Shown: in pieces, positions 1-9,385 of the stretch
How the letters are laid out: each line of letters begins with the position of its first letter
Position numbering within the stretch: position 1 is the stretch's first letter
Assembly (NCBI GenBank): GCA_965279355.1
Contig: OZ257155.1
Coordinates: 4,278,001 to 4,342,000, forward strand
Direction of reading: 5' to 3'
Source of the DNA: G965279355 sp965279355
GTDB taxonomy: Bacteria; Pseudomonadota; Alphaproteobacteria; CACIAM-22H2
DNA length: 64,000 nucleotides
Notes under the pieces: model-generated
What the model was told of the DNA's origin: nothing
The model's database searches: none
What the model saw: the letters and a program-made list of their open reading frames with translations, nothing else
Translations under genes and position numbers: made by a program

Positions 1-16
1 TCGAGCGGGAGAGCTC

Positions 17-1144
17 TCACGCAGCTTTCTCCGTCGTATGCGTGTTGCCGTTCGCCGGTGCGAAACGCGCGACGAGATCGGCGAGGCGTTCCGCTGCATC
101 GGGACGTCCGAGCATCCAGGCGGCCGCCGCAGGCTTGCTCAGCGACATTGGATCGTTGAGGAAGCCCTGAAGTTTCTCGGTCAGCAGCGCCGGCGTGAAA
201 TCTCGGTCGTTGACCAGCCAGCCGGCACCGGCTTCGGCGATGGCATCGGCATTCGCGGTCTGGTGATCGTCCATGGCGTGCGGATAGGGCACAAGGATGG
301 CGGGGCGGCCGATGACGGTGAGTTCGGCGACCGTCGAGGCGCCGGACCGGCAGACGACGACCGAGGCGGCTGCGAGCCGCGCGGGCAGGTCGGCAAAGAA
401 CGTGTCGAGTTCGACCGTCACGCCGAGCGGGCGATAGGCGGCGCGGGCAGCTTCGATGTCTTCAGCGCGGCACTGCTGCACGATATCGATGCGGGCGCGC
501 TGGTCGGCGCTCAGCGTGGCGATGGCGGCGGGCACCACGCGGCTGAAGATCGAGGCGCCCTGGCTGCCGCCGGTGACGAGCAGACGAATGCGGCCATCAA
601 AGGCGGGAATCTCGTATGTCGTGTGCCGCAGCGACAGCGCGTTGGGACGCACCGGATTGCCGGTCAGGGTCACGCGCGCTGCGGATCCTTCGGGCAGGAA
701 GGAAACGTCAGCGAACGATGTCGCGATGGCCGAGACGCGCTTGGCGATCAGCCGGTTGGCGCGGCCGAGCACGGCGTTCTGTTCATGGATGGCGGTGGGG
801 ATGCGAAGCTGGAGCGCCGCAAACATCGTCGGCAGCGACGGATAGCCGCCAAAGCCGATGACGGCGCCCGGCGACAGGCGCTTGAGCAGACGGCGCGCGC
901 GCCACAGGCTGATCGCCATGTCGAAGCCGCCGCGCAGTTTCTGCGTGATCGAACCGGTGAGCGTCGAGACGGGAAGATGATGCGTTTCGATCTGCGCCAG
1001 CGCGCCGCGATAGTTTGTGCCGCGCGGATCGGTGACCAGCGCCAGGCGATAGCCGCGCTCGATCAGGACGCGGGCAAGCGCTTCCGCTGGGAACACATGT
1101 CCGCCGGTGCCACCAGCGGCGAGAACGATGAGCGTCGCGCTCAT
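17..1144 (-). CDS. murG: MurG, lipid II synthase
   Basis: UDP-N-acetylglucosamine:undecaprenyl-pyrophosphoryl-MurNAc-pentapeptide GlcNAc transferase, which makes lipid II from lipid I on the inner face of the cytoplasmic membrane. The 375-residue protein has the N-terminal glycine loop GGTGGH (residues 11-16), HEQN (120-123), GGSQGA (192-197) and the C-terminal UDP-GlcNAc-binding segment SGASTVAE (267-274) with DDHQ (292-295), all MurG hallmarks in a GT-B fold. The ATG overlaps the ftsW stop (ATGA, 1141-1144), so it is translationally coupled. It is the last dcw gene fully in the window; murC/murB would be expected past the left edge, which cannot be seen here. Confidence 0.97.
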   Translation of the reverse strand: MSATLIVLAAGGTGGHVFPAEALARVLIERGYRLALVTDPRGTNYRGALAQIETHHLPVSTLTGSITQKLRGGFDMAISLWRARRLLKRLSPGAVIGFGGYPSLPTMFAALQLRIPTAIHEQNAVLGRANRLIAKRVSAIATSFADVSFLPEGSAARVTLTGNPVRPNALSLRHTTYEIPAFDGRIRLLVTGGSQGASIFSRVVPAAIATLSADQRARIDIVQQCRAEDIEAARAAYRPLGVTVELDTFFADLPARLAAASVVVCRSGASTVAELTVIGRPAILVPYPHAMDDHQTANADAIAEAGAGWLVNDRDFTPALLTEKLQGFLNDPMSLSKPAAAAWMLGRPDAAERLADLVARFAPANGNTHTTEKAA

Positions 1145-2262
1145 AGCTGCTCCCCCGGTCCGAAGCGGCGGCGTGTCAGCGCCAGCATGAACCCCATGCC
1201 GAGCGATAGTGCGAGCAACGACGAGCCGCCGTAGCTGATGAAGGGCAGGGTCATGCCCTTGGTCGGGATGAGGTTGAGCGTCGAGCCCATGTTGATCAGC
1301 GCCTGCAGGCCGAACTGCACCAGCAGGCCGGCGACGGCGAGCAGAACGAAGAGGTTTGAATCCTGCAGCGCGCGGGCGAAGCCGCGCAGCACGACAAAAG
1401 CGAACAGGCCGACGACCACCAGGCAGGCGACGAGACCGAATTCTTCGCCCGCGACGGCAAAGACGAAGTCGCTATGCGCATCGGGCAGCACCGACTTCAC
1501 GGTGCCTTCGCCGGGGCCGCGGCCGAGAAGGCCGCCGTTGAGGAACGCTTCGAGCGCGGTCGAGATCTGATACGTGTCGCCCGAGGCGGGATCGAGGAAG
1601 CGGTTGATGCGGCTGGCGACGTGCGGGAACACGAAATAGGCGCCGACCAGGCTGGCGATACCGGAACCGCCCAGCAGGACGACCCAGTACATGCGCAGGC
1701 CCGCCAGGAAGAACTGGCTGAACCAGACGGAGGTCACGACAATAGCCATGCCGACATCGGGCTGCAGCAGTAGCATGCCCATGATGACGAGATAGAGGCC
1801 GATGGAGAGGAAATCGCCGGGGAAGCTTTCCTGCTTGCGCTGCATCGAGAACAGCCACGCGGCGACCACCGCGAAGGTCGGCTTCACGAATTCGGAGGGC
1901 TGCAGGGAGAAGCCCGGCAGATGGATCCACCGGCGCGCGCCTTTGATCTCCATGCCGATCAGGAAGGTGAGGGACAGCAGCGCAACCGCGATGCCAAGGC
2001 CAACCAGCGCGGTGATGCGCACCTGACGCGGCGACATCATCGACACCGCGACCATCAGGGCGATTGCCGGAATCAGCAGGGCGATCTGCCGCCGCACGAA
2101 AAAGAAGGGATCGAGGCCGATACGCGTCGCGACCGCCGGCGTTGCCGCCATCGCCAGCACCGCGCCGAAGCCGATCAGGCAGCCAATGGCGGCCAGCGTC
2201 CAATGGTCGACGGTCCACCACCAGCGGCCCAGCAGCGACGTATCGGCGCGCGCGATATTCAT
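1141..2262 (-). CDS. ftsW: FtsW, SEDS-family septal peptidoglycan polymerase
   Basis: Polytopic membrane protein of 373 residues from the SEDS (RodA/FtsW) family, which polymerises glycan strands from lipid II together with the class B PBP FtsI at the septum. About ten hydrophobic segments are visible. Family landmarks include KGARRWI and LQPSEF in the first half, GRGPGEGTVK in the large periplasmic loop, and the terminal LPFISYGGSS motif. The ATG overlaps the murD stop (ATGA at 2259-2262) and its stop overlaps the murG start. RodA is the alternative, but the position between murD and murG in the dcw cluster makes FtsW the clear choice. Confidence 0.97.
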   Translation of the reverse strand: MNIARADTSLLGRWWWTVDHWTLAAIGCLIGFGAVLAMAATPAVATRIGLDPFFFVRRQIALLIPAIALMVAVSMMSPRQVRITALVGLGIAVALLSLTFLIGMEIKGARRWIHLPGFSLQPSEFVKPTFAVVAAWLFSMQRKQESFPGDFLSIGLYLVIMGMLLLQPDVGMAIVVTSVWFSQFFLAGLRMYWVVLLGGSGIASLVGAYFVFPHVASRINRFLDPASGDTYQISTALEAFLNGGLLGRGPGEGTVKSVLPDAHSDFVFAVAGEEFGLVACLVVVGLFAFVVLRGFARALQDSNLFVLLAVAGLLVQFGLQALINMGSTLNLIPTKGMTLPFISYGGSSLLALSLGMGFMLALTRRRFGPGEQL

Positions 2263-3638
2263 GCGCGACCTCCGGCAAACGCGGAGACCAGCGTGCGGAA
2301 CGCATCGCCGCGCGCCTCGAAGTTGGCGAATTGGTCAAAAGAGGCGCAGGCCGGCGAGAGCAGCACCACGGCGCCTGAAATGCCGTCACGTACCGCGTCG
2401 CGACGGGCGGCAGTGATCGCCTGGTCCAGCGTGCCGACAATCGTGTGCGGCGCATCGCCCAGCGTCTGCGCGAATTCGTTTGCGGCCTGACCGATCAGAT
2501 AGGAGTGACGCAGGCGCGGGAAGAAGTCCTTGAGGGACGCGATCCCGCCTTCCTTGGGGACGCCGCCGGCGATCCAATAGATCGCGTCGTAGCAGGCCAG
2601 CGCCTTTGACGTCGCGTCGGCATTCGTCGCCTTGCTGTCGTTGATGAAGCGCACGCCGTCGACCGTCGCCACAAGTTCCTGACGATGCGGCAGGCCGGGA
2701 TACGATGCCATTGCGTCGGTGATGACGGCGCTGTCGATACCCATGGCGCGGCACGCGGCGTAGGCCGCGGCGGCGTTCTGCCAGTTGTGCTGGCCGGGCA
2801 GGGTCGGAATGGGACGGAGGTCGGCGACCTGCGCCGCGCTGTCCCTGATCGCGTCGTAGAGAATACCGTCGATCGCGAATACACCGCGATGGAGGCGGCG
2901 CGCGGCGGAAATCGGAATCACGATCTGATCGCCGACGCTGGTGAGCTGGCGGTGTATTTCCTCGCTGCGCGCGTCATCGACACCGATGACGGCCGTGCGC
3001 GGGCTGGTCTGGCGATGGAAGATCGTCTTCTTTGCGGCGACGTAGCCATCCATGCCGCCATGCCGGTCGAGGTGGTCGGGGCTGATGTTGAGCATCACCG
3101 CGACATCGAAGGTGATCGAGACGGTCAGTTCGAGCTGGTAGGACGACATCTCCAGCACGTACGTGCCGTCCTTCACGGAATCGAGCGCCAGCACCGGCGT
3201 GCCGATATTGCCGCCGATCGCGGCGCGGCGACCGGCCTTCTTCAGGATGTGGCCGATGAGGGCCGTCGTCGTCGACTTGCCGTTGGTGCCGGTGACGCCG
3301 ACATAGCTGGCGTGGCGTTCGGCGCGACCGAGCAGCTCGATATCGCCGATGATCTCGACCTTGTGCTTCTTCGCCAGCGTCGCGATAGGGTGCGGCTTGG
3401 GCCAGGTGTGCGGAATGCCGGGGCTCAGGACGAGCGTGGTCAGCTCTTTCCAGTCGGCATTCGCTAGATCGACCGGCTTGAAGCCGCGCGCTTCTGCTTC
3501 CGCGCGCTTCTTCGGATCGTCGTCCCACGCCATCACCTCCGCTCCGCTTGCGCGCAGCGCCTCGGCCGTGACGAGCCCGGATTTACCGAGGCCCATCACT
3601 GCGACGGGGTAGGTGGCGAAGGGGAAGACGTCGATCAC
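2259..3638 (-). CDS. murD: MurD, UDP-MurNAc-L-Ala:D-Glu ligase
   Basis: Cytoplasmic Mur ligase adding D-glutamate to UDP-MurNAc-L-alanine with ATP. In 459 residues it shows an N-terminal Rossmann-like domain (MGLGKSG at 15-21), the ATP-binding P-loop GTNGKST (117-123) of the central domain, SPDHLDRHG (Mur ligase metal/ATP region) and NDSKATN in the C-terminal domain. The start is GTG at 3638; no better ATG lies nearby, and the mraY stop is only seven bases upstream. It is tightly packed between mraY and ftsW, so it is probably co-transcribed with the whole cluster. Confidence 0.97.
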   Translation of the reverse strand: MIDVFPFATYPVAVMGLGKSGLVTAEALRASGAEVMAWDDDPKKRAEAEARGFKPVDLANADWKELTTLVLSPGIPHTWPKPHPIATLAKKHKVEIIGDIELLGRAERHASYVGVTGTNGKSTTTALIGHILKKAGRRAAIGGNIGTPVLALDSVKDGTYVLEMSSYQLELTVSITFDVAVMLNISPDHLDRHGGMDGYVAAKKTIFHRQTSPRTAVIGVDDARSEEIHRQLTSVGDQIVIPISAARRLHRGVFAIDGILYDAIRDSAAQVADLRPIPTLPGQHNWQNAAAAYAACRAMGIDSAVITDAMASYPGLPHRQELVATVDGVRFINDSKATNADATSKALACYDAIYWIAGGVPKEGGIASLKDFFPRLRHSYLIGQAANEFAQTLGDAPHTIVGTLDQAITAARRDAVRDGISGAVVLLSPACASFDQFANFEARGDAFRTLVSAFAGGRA

Positions 3639-3645
3639 AGTGCTC

Positions 3646-4734
3646 TCACCTCAGCTTCAAGGTTGAGAGGCCGACGAGGGCGAGGATCATCGCGATGATC
3701 CAGAAGCGGATGACGATGGTCGGTTCCTTCCAGCCCTTCTTCTCGAAGTGGTGGTGGAGCGGCGCCATCATGAACACGCGCTTGCCGGTCAGCTTGAACG
3801 ATGCGACCTGGACGATCACCGAGACCGTCTCAAGCACGAAGAGGCCACCGACGATGGCGAGAACGATCTCGTGCTTGGTCACAACGCTGACGGCACCCAG
3901 TGCGCCGCCCATCGACAGCGAACCGGTATCGCCCATGAACACGGAGGCCGGCGGTGCGTTGAACCACAGGAAGCCGAGGGCCGCGCCGACCAGCGCGCCG
4001 CAGACCACGGCGAGTTCGCCGGTGCCGGGGACGTGGTTGATCAGCAGGTAGTTCGCGAAGATCGCGTTGCCGACGAAATAGGAGAACACGGCGAAGCAGG
4101 CCGCCGCGATCATCACCGGCACGACGGCGAGGCCGTCGAGACCGTCCGTCAGGTTGACGGCGTTCGAGGAGCCGATCATCACGAAGATGGCGAAGGGGAA
4201 GAAACCCCAGCCTAGATCGATCAGGATCGATTTGAAGAACGGCACCGCGAGCGAGGTCGAGAGCGGCTCGCGCATGAGGATGACGATCCACGCCGTGGCG
4301 GCGAGCGCGATCGCGGTCTGAAGGACGAGCTTGGTCTTGCCGGACAGGCCCTTGGAGTTGCGCTTGGTCACCTTCAGGAAGTCGTCGGCGAAGCCGACCA
4401 TGCCGAAGCCCAGCGTCACCGCCAGCACCGACCAGACGTAGCCGTTGCGCAGGTCCGCCCACAGCAGGACCGAAATCGTCATCGAGAGAAGGATCATCAC
4501 GCCGCCCATGGTGGGCGTGCCCTTCTTGGTCAGCAGGTGGCTTTCCGGCCCGTCTTCACGGATCGGTTGTCCCTCGCGCTGCATGCGGCGCAGCCATTCG
4601 ATGATCGGCCGGCCGATCGCAAAGCAGATGACGAGGGCCGTCAGCACACCGGCACCGGTGCGGAACGTCAGGTAGCGGAAGACGTTCAGCATCGCGAACT
4701 GCTCGGCGAATGGCGCGATGATGTTGAAGATCAT
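3646..4734 (-). CDS. mraY: MraY, phospho-MurNAc-pentapeptide translocase
   Basis: Integral membrane enzyme transferring phospho-MurNAc-pentapeptide to undecaprenyl phosphate to make lipid I. The open frame extends upstream through murF, but the ATG at 4734 gives the usual MraY N-terminus (MIFNIIAPFAEQF) and a 362-residue protein, normal for the family. Conserved features include KKGTPTMGG (70-78), the NLTDGLDGLA motif with catalytic aspartates, GDTGSL, and the cytoplasmic HHHFE near the C-terminus. The longer frame is rejected because its extra 97 residues are basic low-complexity sequence lying inside murF. The start is seven bases after the murF stop. Confidence 0.96.
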   Translation of the reverse strand: MIFNIIAPFAEQFAMLNVFRYLTFRTGAGVLTALVICFAIGRPIIEWLRRMQREGQPIREDGPESHLLTKKGTPTMGGVMILLSMTISVLLWADLRNGYVWSVLAVTLGFGMVGFADDFLKVTKRNSKGLSGKTKLVLQTAIALAATAWIVILMREPLSTSLAVPFFKSILIDLGWGFFPFAIFVMIGSSNAVNLTDGLDGLAVVPVMIAAACFAVFSYFVGNAIFANYLLINHVPGTGELAVVCGALVGAALGFLWFNAPPASVFMGDTGSLSMGGALGAVSVVTKHEIVLAIVGGLFVLETVSVIVQVASFKLTGKRVFMMAPLHHHFEKKGWKEPTIVIRFWIIAMILALVGLSTLKLR

Positions 4735-4741
4735 GGTTCCC

Positions 4742-6196
4742 TCAGCCGTTCGCTGCGCGGCCGGTCGGCCGGTTGCCGTTGCCGTTCGCGCCCGCGAGCA
4801 ACGCATCGACGATGCGGCCCATGCGCGAGCCATACGATCCCTTGACGAGCACGACATCGCCGGGGCGTAGCGCCGCGCGCACCAGCGGCAGCAGCGCTTC
4901 GGACGACGCGGCATGGCCGCCACGCTTGTCCGACGGCAGCGCGTCATGCAGTCCCAACATGTGCGGGCCGCAGGTGAAGACGAGATCGATCTTGTTGGCG
5001 ACCAGCGGCTCGGCGAGACCGGCATGCAATGCCGGCGCCTCGATGCCGAGTTCCAGCATGTCGCCGAGAACTGCGAGCCGTCGCCCGCCGGTACCCGGCC
5101 GCGCGTCGCGCAGCACGTCGAATCCGGCGCGCATGGAGGCGGGGCTGGCGTTGTAGCTGTCGTCGATCAGTTCCGCCGCGCCGTCGTGCAGATGAATGGT
5201 GTGGCGCTGTCCCCGGCCTTTGGGCGGCGTCAGCTTTTCAAAAGAGGCGGCAGCGGCCGATACGTTGACGCCGAAGATCGTGGTGGCGGCGAGGACGGCC
5301 AGCGTGTTGAGCGCCCAATGGCGGCCGGGCGCGGCGATGCGATAGGTCATCGTTTGGCCCTGGATCGATGCCGTGACCAGCGAGCCCTCGGCATCCGCCT
5401 GAAGCCCGTTCAGCCGATACTCTGCTTCCGCATGCGCGCCGAAGGAGATGACGCGATGCGCGCCGCGTGCCTTCGCCCGCCTGGAAAGCAGATCGAAGAA
5501 ACGGTTATCGCGATTGAGGATGGCGACGCCGGCGCGCGAGCCTGGCTCGAAGCCGTTGAAAATCTCCGCCTTGGCTGCGGCGACGCCGTCGATGCCGTCA
5601 GGGAAGTTCTCGATGTGCACGGCTTCGACCGTGGTGACGATGGTCACGTTTGGCCGCGCCATGCGGACCAGCGGCGTGATCTCGCCCATGTGGTTCATGC
5701 CGATCTCGATCACCGCGTAGTCGGCATCGGCCGGCAGGCGCGCGAGGGTCAGCGGCACGCCGATATGATTGTTGAAGCTGGCGGCGCTGGCGTGGGTCGG
5801 CTTGTGGGGCTTCCCGCCGATATCGAGCGCCAGCTTCAGCGCTTCCTTGGTGCTGGTCTTGCCGACGCTGCCGGTCACCGCGGCGACACGGGCGCGCGAG
5901 CGCATGCGGCCGGCATGGCCAAGAGCTTCAAGCGCGTTCTGCGTATCGCGCACGACCAGCAGCGGTCCCGTCGCGTTTGCAATCTCGCGGGACACCATCG
6001 CGGCGGCCGCACCGGCGGCGAACGCCTTCTCGACGTGATCGTGACCGTCGTGGTTGGGGCCCTTGAGGGCGACGAAGAGATCGCCCGGCTGCAGCGAGCG
6101 GGTATCGATCGAGACGCCTGTCGCGCCGAACGGCGCGCTGGGCTTGCCGCCGGTCGCGGCAGCTGTCTCATGTGCCGTCCACAAGGGGCCGCTCAT
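4742..6196 (-). CDS. murF: MurF, UDP-MurNAc-tripeptide:D-Ala-D-Ala ligase
   Basis: Adds D-Ala-D-Ala to the tripeptide precursor, the last cytoplasmic step of the pentapeptide. The 484 residues contain the uridine-binding N-terminal domain with SIDTRSLQPGDLF, the P-loop GSVGKTS (109-115), EIGMNHMGEI in the central domain and DDSYNASPASM in the C-terminal half, the typical MurF pattern. The ATG overlaps the murE stop (ATGA, 6193-6196). The C-terminal dozen residues are rich in G, N and R and probably disordered. Confidence 0.97.
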   Translation of the reverse strand: MSGPLWTAHETAAATGGKPSAPFGATGVSIDTRSLQPGDLFVALKGPNHDGHDHVEKAFAAGAAAAMVSREIANATGPLLVVRDTQNALEALGHAGRMRSRARVAAVTGSVGKTSTKEALKLALDIGGKPHKPTHASAASFNNHIGVPLTLARLPADADYAVIEIGMNHMGEITPLVRMARPNVTIVTTVEAVHIENFPDGIDGVAAAKAEIFNGFEPGSRAGVAILNRDNRFFDLLSRRAKARGAHRVISFGAHAEAEYRLNGLQADAEGSLVTASIQGQTMTYRIAAPGRHWALNTLAVLAATTIFGVNVSAAAASFEKLTPPKGRGQRHTIHLHDGAAELIDDSYNASPASMRAGFDVLRDARPGTGGRRLAVLGDMLELGIEAPALHAGLAEPLVANKIDLVFTCGPHMLGLHDALPSDKRGGHAASSEALLPLVRAALRPGDVVLVKGSYGSRMGRIVDALLAGANGNGNRPTGRAANG

Positions 6197-7650
6197 GGCG
6201 ACGCTCCATCGGCGGCGGCAACGGCCTCGCGCGCAACCGCGACATCGTCGAAGGGCAGCACGGTGCTGCCGACGATCTGGCCCTGCTCATGGCCTTTGCC
6301 GGCGACCACAAGTACGTCGCCTTCCTTGAGGTCCGCGACGGCGGCGAAGATCGCGGCGCGGCGGTCGCCGATCTCGGTCGCGCCGGTCGCGGCGGCCATG
6401 ATCTGCTGGCGGATCATGGCCGCAACTTCGCTGCGCGGATTGTCGTCGGTGACGATGGCGCGATCGGCGAGCGTCACCGCGATGGCACCCATCTGCGGAC
6501 GCTTGCCGGCATCGCGGTCGCCGCCGCAGCCGAACACGACAACGAGACTCTTGCTGGTGTGCGGGCGCAGCGCTTTGAGAATGGTTTCGAGCGCATCGGG
6601 TGTGTGCGCGTAATCGACATAGACGGCGGCACCGTTGCTACGGATGGCCGCGCGCTGCAGGCGGCCTGGCACGCCGTCGAGATGCGCCAGCGCGTTCACC
6701 GCCCTGTCGGTCTCGCTGCTCTGCGCCAGCACGAGGCCGAGTGCCGCCAGCGCATTCATCGCCTGGAATTCCGCGACCAGCGGCAGATCGATTTCGTAGC
6801 GGCGGCCGAGCACCGACAGCGTCAGATGCTGGCCATGCGGCTTGCGGACCAGCGCTTCAAGTTTCAGTTCGCTGCCGTTGCGGCCGTAGCGCAGCACGCG
6901 ATGACCGGCGGCGCGGCTGAGAGCCACAAGCTCATCGACTTCCGGCGTATCGGCATTGATGACGGCAGTGCCGCCGGGCGCCATCACATCCGCGAACAGG
7001 CGCTTCTTGGCGGTGAAATACGCCGCCATGGTCTTGTGATAGTCGAGATGGTCGCGGGTCAGGTTAGTGAACGCCGCGGCGCTGACGCGCACGCCGTCGA
7101 GGCGATGCTGCTCCAGCCCGTGACTGGAGGCTTCCATCGCAACGCAGTCGATGCCTTCGGCCGCCAGTTCCGCGAGATCCCGATGCAGGGTCACCGGATC
7201 GGACGTTGTGAGCGAGCCCGCGCGTTCGCGATGCGGTGTCGCCAGGCCCAAGGTGCCGAGGCTGGCCGCCTTCAGGCCGAGCTGCCCCCAGATCTGCCGG
7301 GCAAAGGTCGCGACCGAGGTCTTGCCGTTCGTCCCGGTGACGGCGGCAACAATGCGCGGCTGCGTGCCGTAGAAGCGCGCGGTGATGCGCGCGAAGTCGC
7401 GCCGGGGATTCAGGGTGGAGATAAATTCAATGCCGGCCGGTACAGAGAGGCCCGGCGCGCCGAGCACGGCGACCGCGCCGCGCGCAACCGCATCGGCAAT
7501 AAAGGTGCTGCCGTCGGCCTTGGTGCCGGGGAGGGCGGCGAACAGCCAGCCGGGCTTCACGGCGCGCGAGTCCGCGGCGATCCCGGCGATATCGGGATCG
7601 CGGGCTGAAACGACAGCCATGCCGTTCTCAACCAGCTGACTCAAGAGCAC
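6193..7650 (-). CDS. murE: MurE, meso-diaminopimelate-adding ligase
   Basis: Mur ligase adding the third stem-peptide residue. The P-loop GTNGKTS is at 106-112 and the YVDYAHTPDAL motif around 344-354. The DNPR motif (403-406) is the family signature for meso-diaminopimelate rather than L-lysine, so the peptidoglycan should be of the meso-A2pm type usual in proteobacteria. Length is 485 residues from the GTG at 7650. A GAGG sequence lies only two bases before that GTG but about eight bases before an in-frame TTG two codons later, so the true start may be the TTG. The gap to ftsI is 31 bases, the largest inside this part of the cluster. Confidence 0.96.
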   Translation of the reverse strand: MLLSQLVENGMAVVSARDPDIAGIAADSRAVKPGWLFAALPGTKADGSTFIADAVARGAVAVLGAPGLSVPAGIEFISTLNPRRDFARITARFYGTQPRIVAAVTGTNGKTSVATFARQIWGQLGLKAASLGTLGLATPHRERAGSLTTSDPVTLHRDLAELAAEGIDCVAMEASSHGLEQHRLDGVRVSAAAFTNLTRDHLDYHKTMAAYFTAKKRLFADVMAPGGTAVINADTPEVDELVALSRAAGHRVLRYGRNGSELKLEALVRKPHGQHLTLSVLGRRYEIDLPLVAEFQAMNALAALGLVLAQSSETDRAVNALAHLDGVPGRLQRAAIRSNGAAVYVDYAHTPDALETILKALRPHTSKSLVVVFGCGGDRDAGKRPQMGAIAVTLADRAIVTDDNPRSEVAAMIRQQIMAAATGATEIGDRRAAIFAAVADLKEGDVLVVAGKGHEQGQIVGSTVLPFDDVAVAREAVAAADGASP

Positions 7651-7681
7651 GTCCTCAACTCACTCAATTCATTTGGTCCAG

Positions 7682-9385
7682 TCACCGCACCGCCACGTCC
7701 AGCGGCGCCATGTCGCGAAATACCAGTTGCTGCAGCTGCTGCGGATCCATCTGCGGCAGCCCGTAGAGCGCCGCGATCTGATTGACGAGCCGGCCGGCCG
7801 ACGGCGCCGCGACCCAACCCGCGGTCGCGTAGTTGTGCGTGGCCTTGGTGCCCTTGGGCTCATCCAGCATGAAGTAAACGACGAAGCGCGGCGCATTGAT
7901 GGGGAACGCGCCGACGAAGGAAGAAATCCGCTTATCGGGGTAGTAGCGGCCCTTGATGTTCTTTTCCGTGGTCCCCGTCTTGCCGCCGACGAAATAACCC
8001 GTGGCATCAGCGGATTTCGCGGTGCCCTTGTGAACGACCAGGCGCATCAGGCCGCGGAGCTGCTCGGAGGTGCGTTGCGAGATGATGCGCTCGCCGGCAG
8101 GCATGTCCGCAGCCGAGCGTTTCAACAGCGTTGCCGGCCGCATCACGCCGCCGTTCGCGAGCGCCGAGACGCCGACGGCGACCTGCAGCGGCGTTACGGC
8201 GATGCCGTGCCCGAACGCCACGGTCATCACGTTGATGTCGCGCCATGGCGAGGGAATCTGCGGCGCGGCCATCTCGGGCAGCTCAAGCGTCGCGGCCTTC
8301 AGCATGCCGGCGCGGGCCAGGAAGTCGCGCTGACGGTCGCGGCCGAGGTCGATGGCCATGCGCGCCGAACCGATGTTCGACGAGTACATCATGATCTCGG
8401 GCACCGAGAGCCAGCGCTTCTGGCCCTTGTAGTCGGAAATCGAAAAGCGCGAGATCTGGATCGGCTTTGAGGCGTCATAGCCGTCGCGCATCGTCACGAC
8501 ATTGCCGTCGAGCGCCGCCGCGACATTGAAGAGCTTGAAGGTCGAGCCGGGCTCGTAGGTGCCGAGAGTCACTCGGTTGAAGCGGTTCTCCAGCGGCCCG
8601 GCACTGGGATTGTTCGGATCGAAGTCGGGCAGCGACACCATCGACAGAAGTTCGCTGGTCGATGCATCAAGCACGATGGCGGCGCCGCCGATCGCGCGGA
8701 ACTCCTCGACCGCAGCCGCCAGCTCGGTGCGCACGACATGCTGGAGGCGGATGTCGATGGACAGCTGCAGCGGCTCGCCGCCATGCCGCAGGCGATCGTC
8801 GAAGGACTGCTCGATGCCGGCCAGGCCGCGATTGTCGACATCGGTGAAACCGACGATGTGCGACATCAGCGCGCCATGCGGATAGACGCGGCGCTCCTCG
8901 CGCTGGAAGAAGAGGCCGGGAATGCCAAGGCGGTTCACCGCGAATTGCTGGCGCGGCGTCAGGTTGCGGCGCAGCCACACGAAGCTGCGATCGGCACCGA
9001 GACGCTGTGCGAGATCCTTCTCGCTGAAGCCCGGTAGCGTGCGCGCGATCTTGGCGGCGGCGTCGGCCGGATCGATGACGAGACGCGGATTGGCGTAGAG
9101 CGAGGCGGTGGCGAGCGACGTCGCCAGCAATTCGCCGTTGCGATCGACAATGTCGGAGCGTTCCTGCTCCAGCGAGGGCGAGCGCTGCGCGACGCGCGGC
9201 TCATGGCCTTCCTTCAGGACGGTGACATCGACAAGACGAAGACCGACCACCGTGAACGCGACGGCAAACAGCACGCCGCCGACAACGAGGCGGTGCCGCG
9301 CGGTCTCCATCGACTGCTTGGCCGTGCCGTCGAGGCGCAGCTTGAGCGGAAGCGCGCGGAGAACGTCCGAGAGGCGCGTGGCCAT
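7682..9385 (-). CDS. ftsI: FtsI (PBP3), septal peptidoglycan transpeptidase
   Basis: Class B penicillin-binding protein that cross-links septal peptidoglycan with FtsW. From the ATG at 9385 the protein has 567 residues: a basic cytoplasmic tail, one membrane anchor (about 33-56), the PBP dimerisation domain, and a transpeptidase domain with the catalytic serine in STFK (281-284), SSN (335-337) and KTGT (469-472). The open frame continues to 9979 but the upstream part overlaps ftsL and lacks membrane or PBP character. The ATG overlaps the ftsL stop (TGATG). This is the expected beta-lactam target of the divisome. Confidence 0.96.
   Translation of the reverse strand: MATRLSDVLRALPLKLRLDGTAKQSMETARHRLVVGGVLFAVAFTVVGLRLVDVTVLKEGHEPRVAQRSPSLEQERSDIVDRNGELLATSLATASLYANPRLVIDPADAAAKIARTLPGFSEKDLAQRLGADRSFVWLRRNLTPRQQFAVNRLGIPGLFFQREERRVYPHGALMSHIVGFTDVDNRGLAGIEQSFDDRLRHGGEPLQLSIDIRLQHVVRTELAAAVEEFRAIGGAAIVLDASTSELLSMVSLPDFDPNNPSAGPLENRFNRVTLGTYEPGSTFKLFNVAAALDGNVVTMRDGYDASKPIQISRFSISDYKGQKRWLSVPEIMMYSSNIGSARMAIDLGRDRQRDFLARAGMLKAATLELPEMAAPQIPSPWRDINVMTVAFGHGIAVTPLQVAVGVSALANGGVMRPATLLKRSAADMPAGERIISQRTSEQLRGLMRLVVHKGTAKSADATGYFVGGKTGTTEKNIKGRYYPDKRISSFVGAFPINAPRFVVYFMLDEPKGTKATHNYATAGWVAAPSAGRLVNQIAALYGLPQMDPQQLQQLVFRDMAPLDVAVR

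Noticed and set aside
38..1234. 398-residue plus-strand ORF opposite murG
   Set aside because: It lies wholly over murG, is rich in R, G, D and A as expected for a high-GC antisense frame, and has no recognisable motif.
4913..6613. 566-residue plus-strand ORF opposite murF and murE
   Set aside because: It spans two real genes on the other strand and has no domain; an artefact of high GC codon use.
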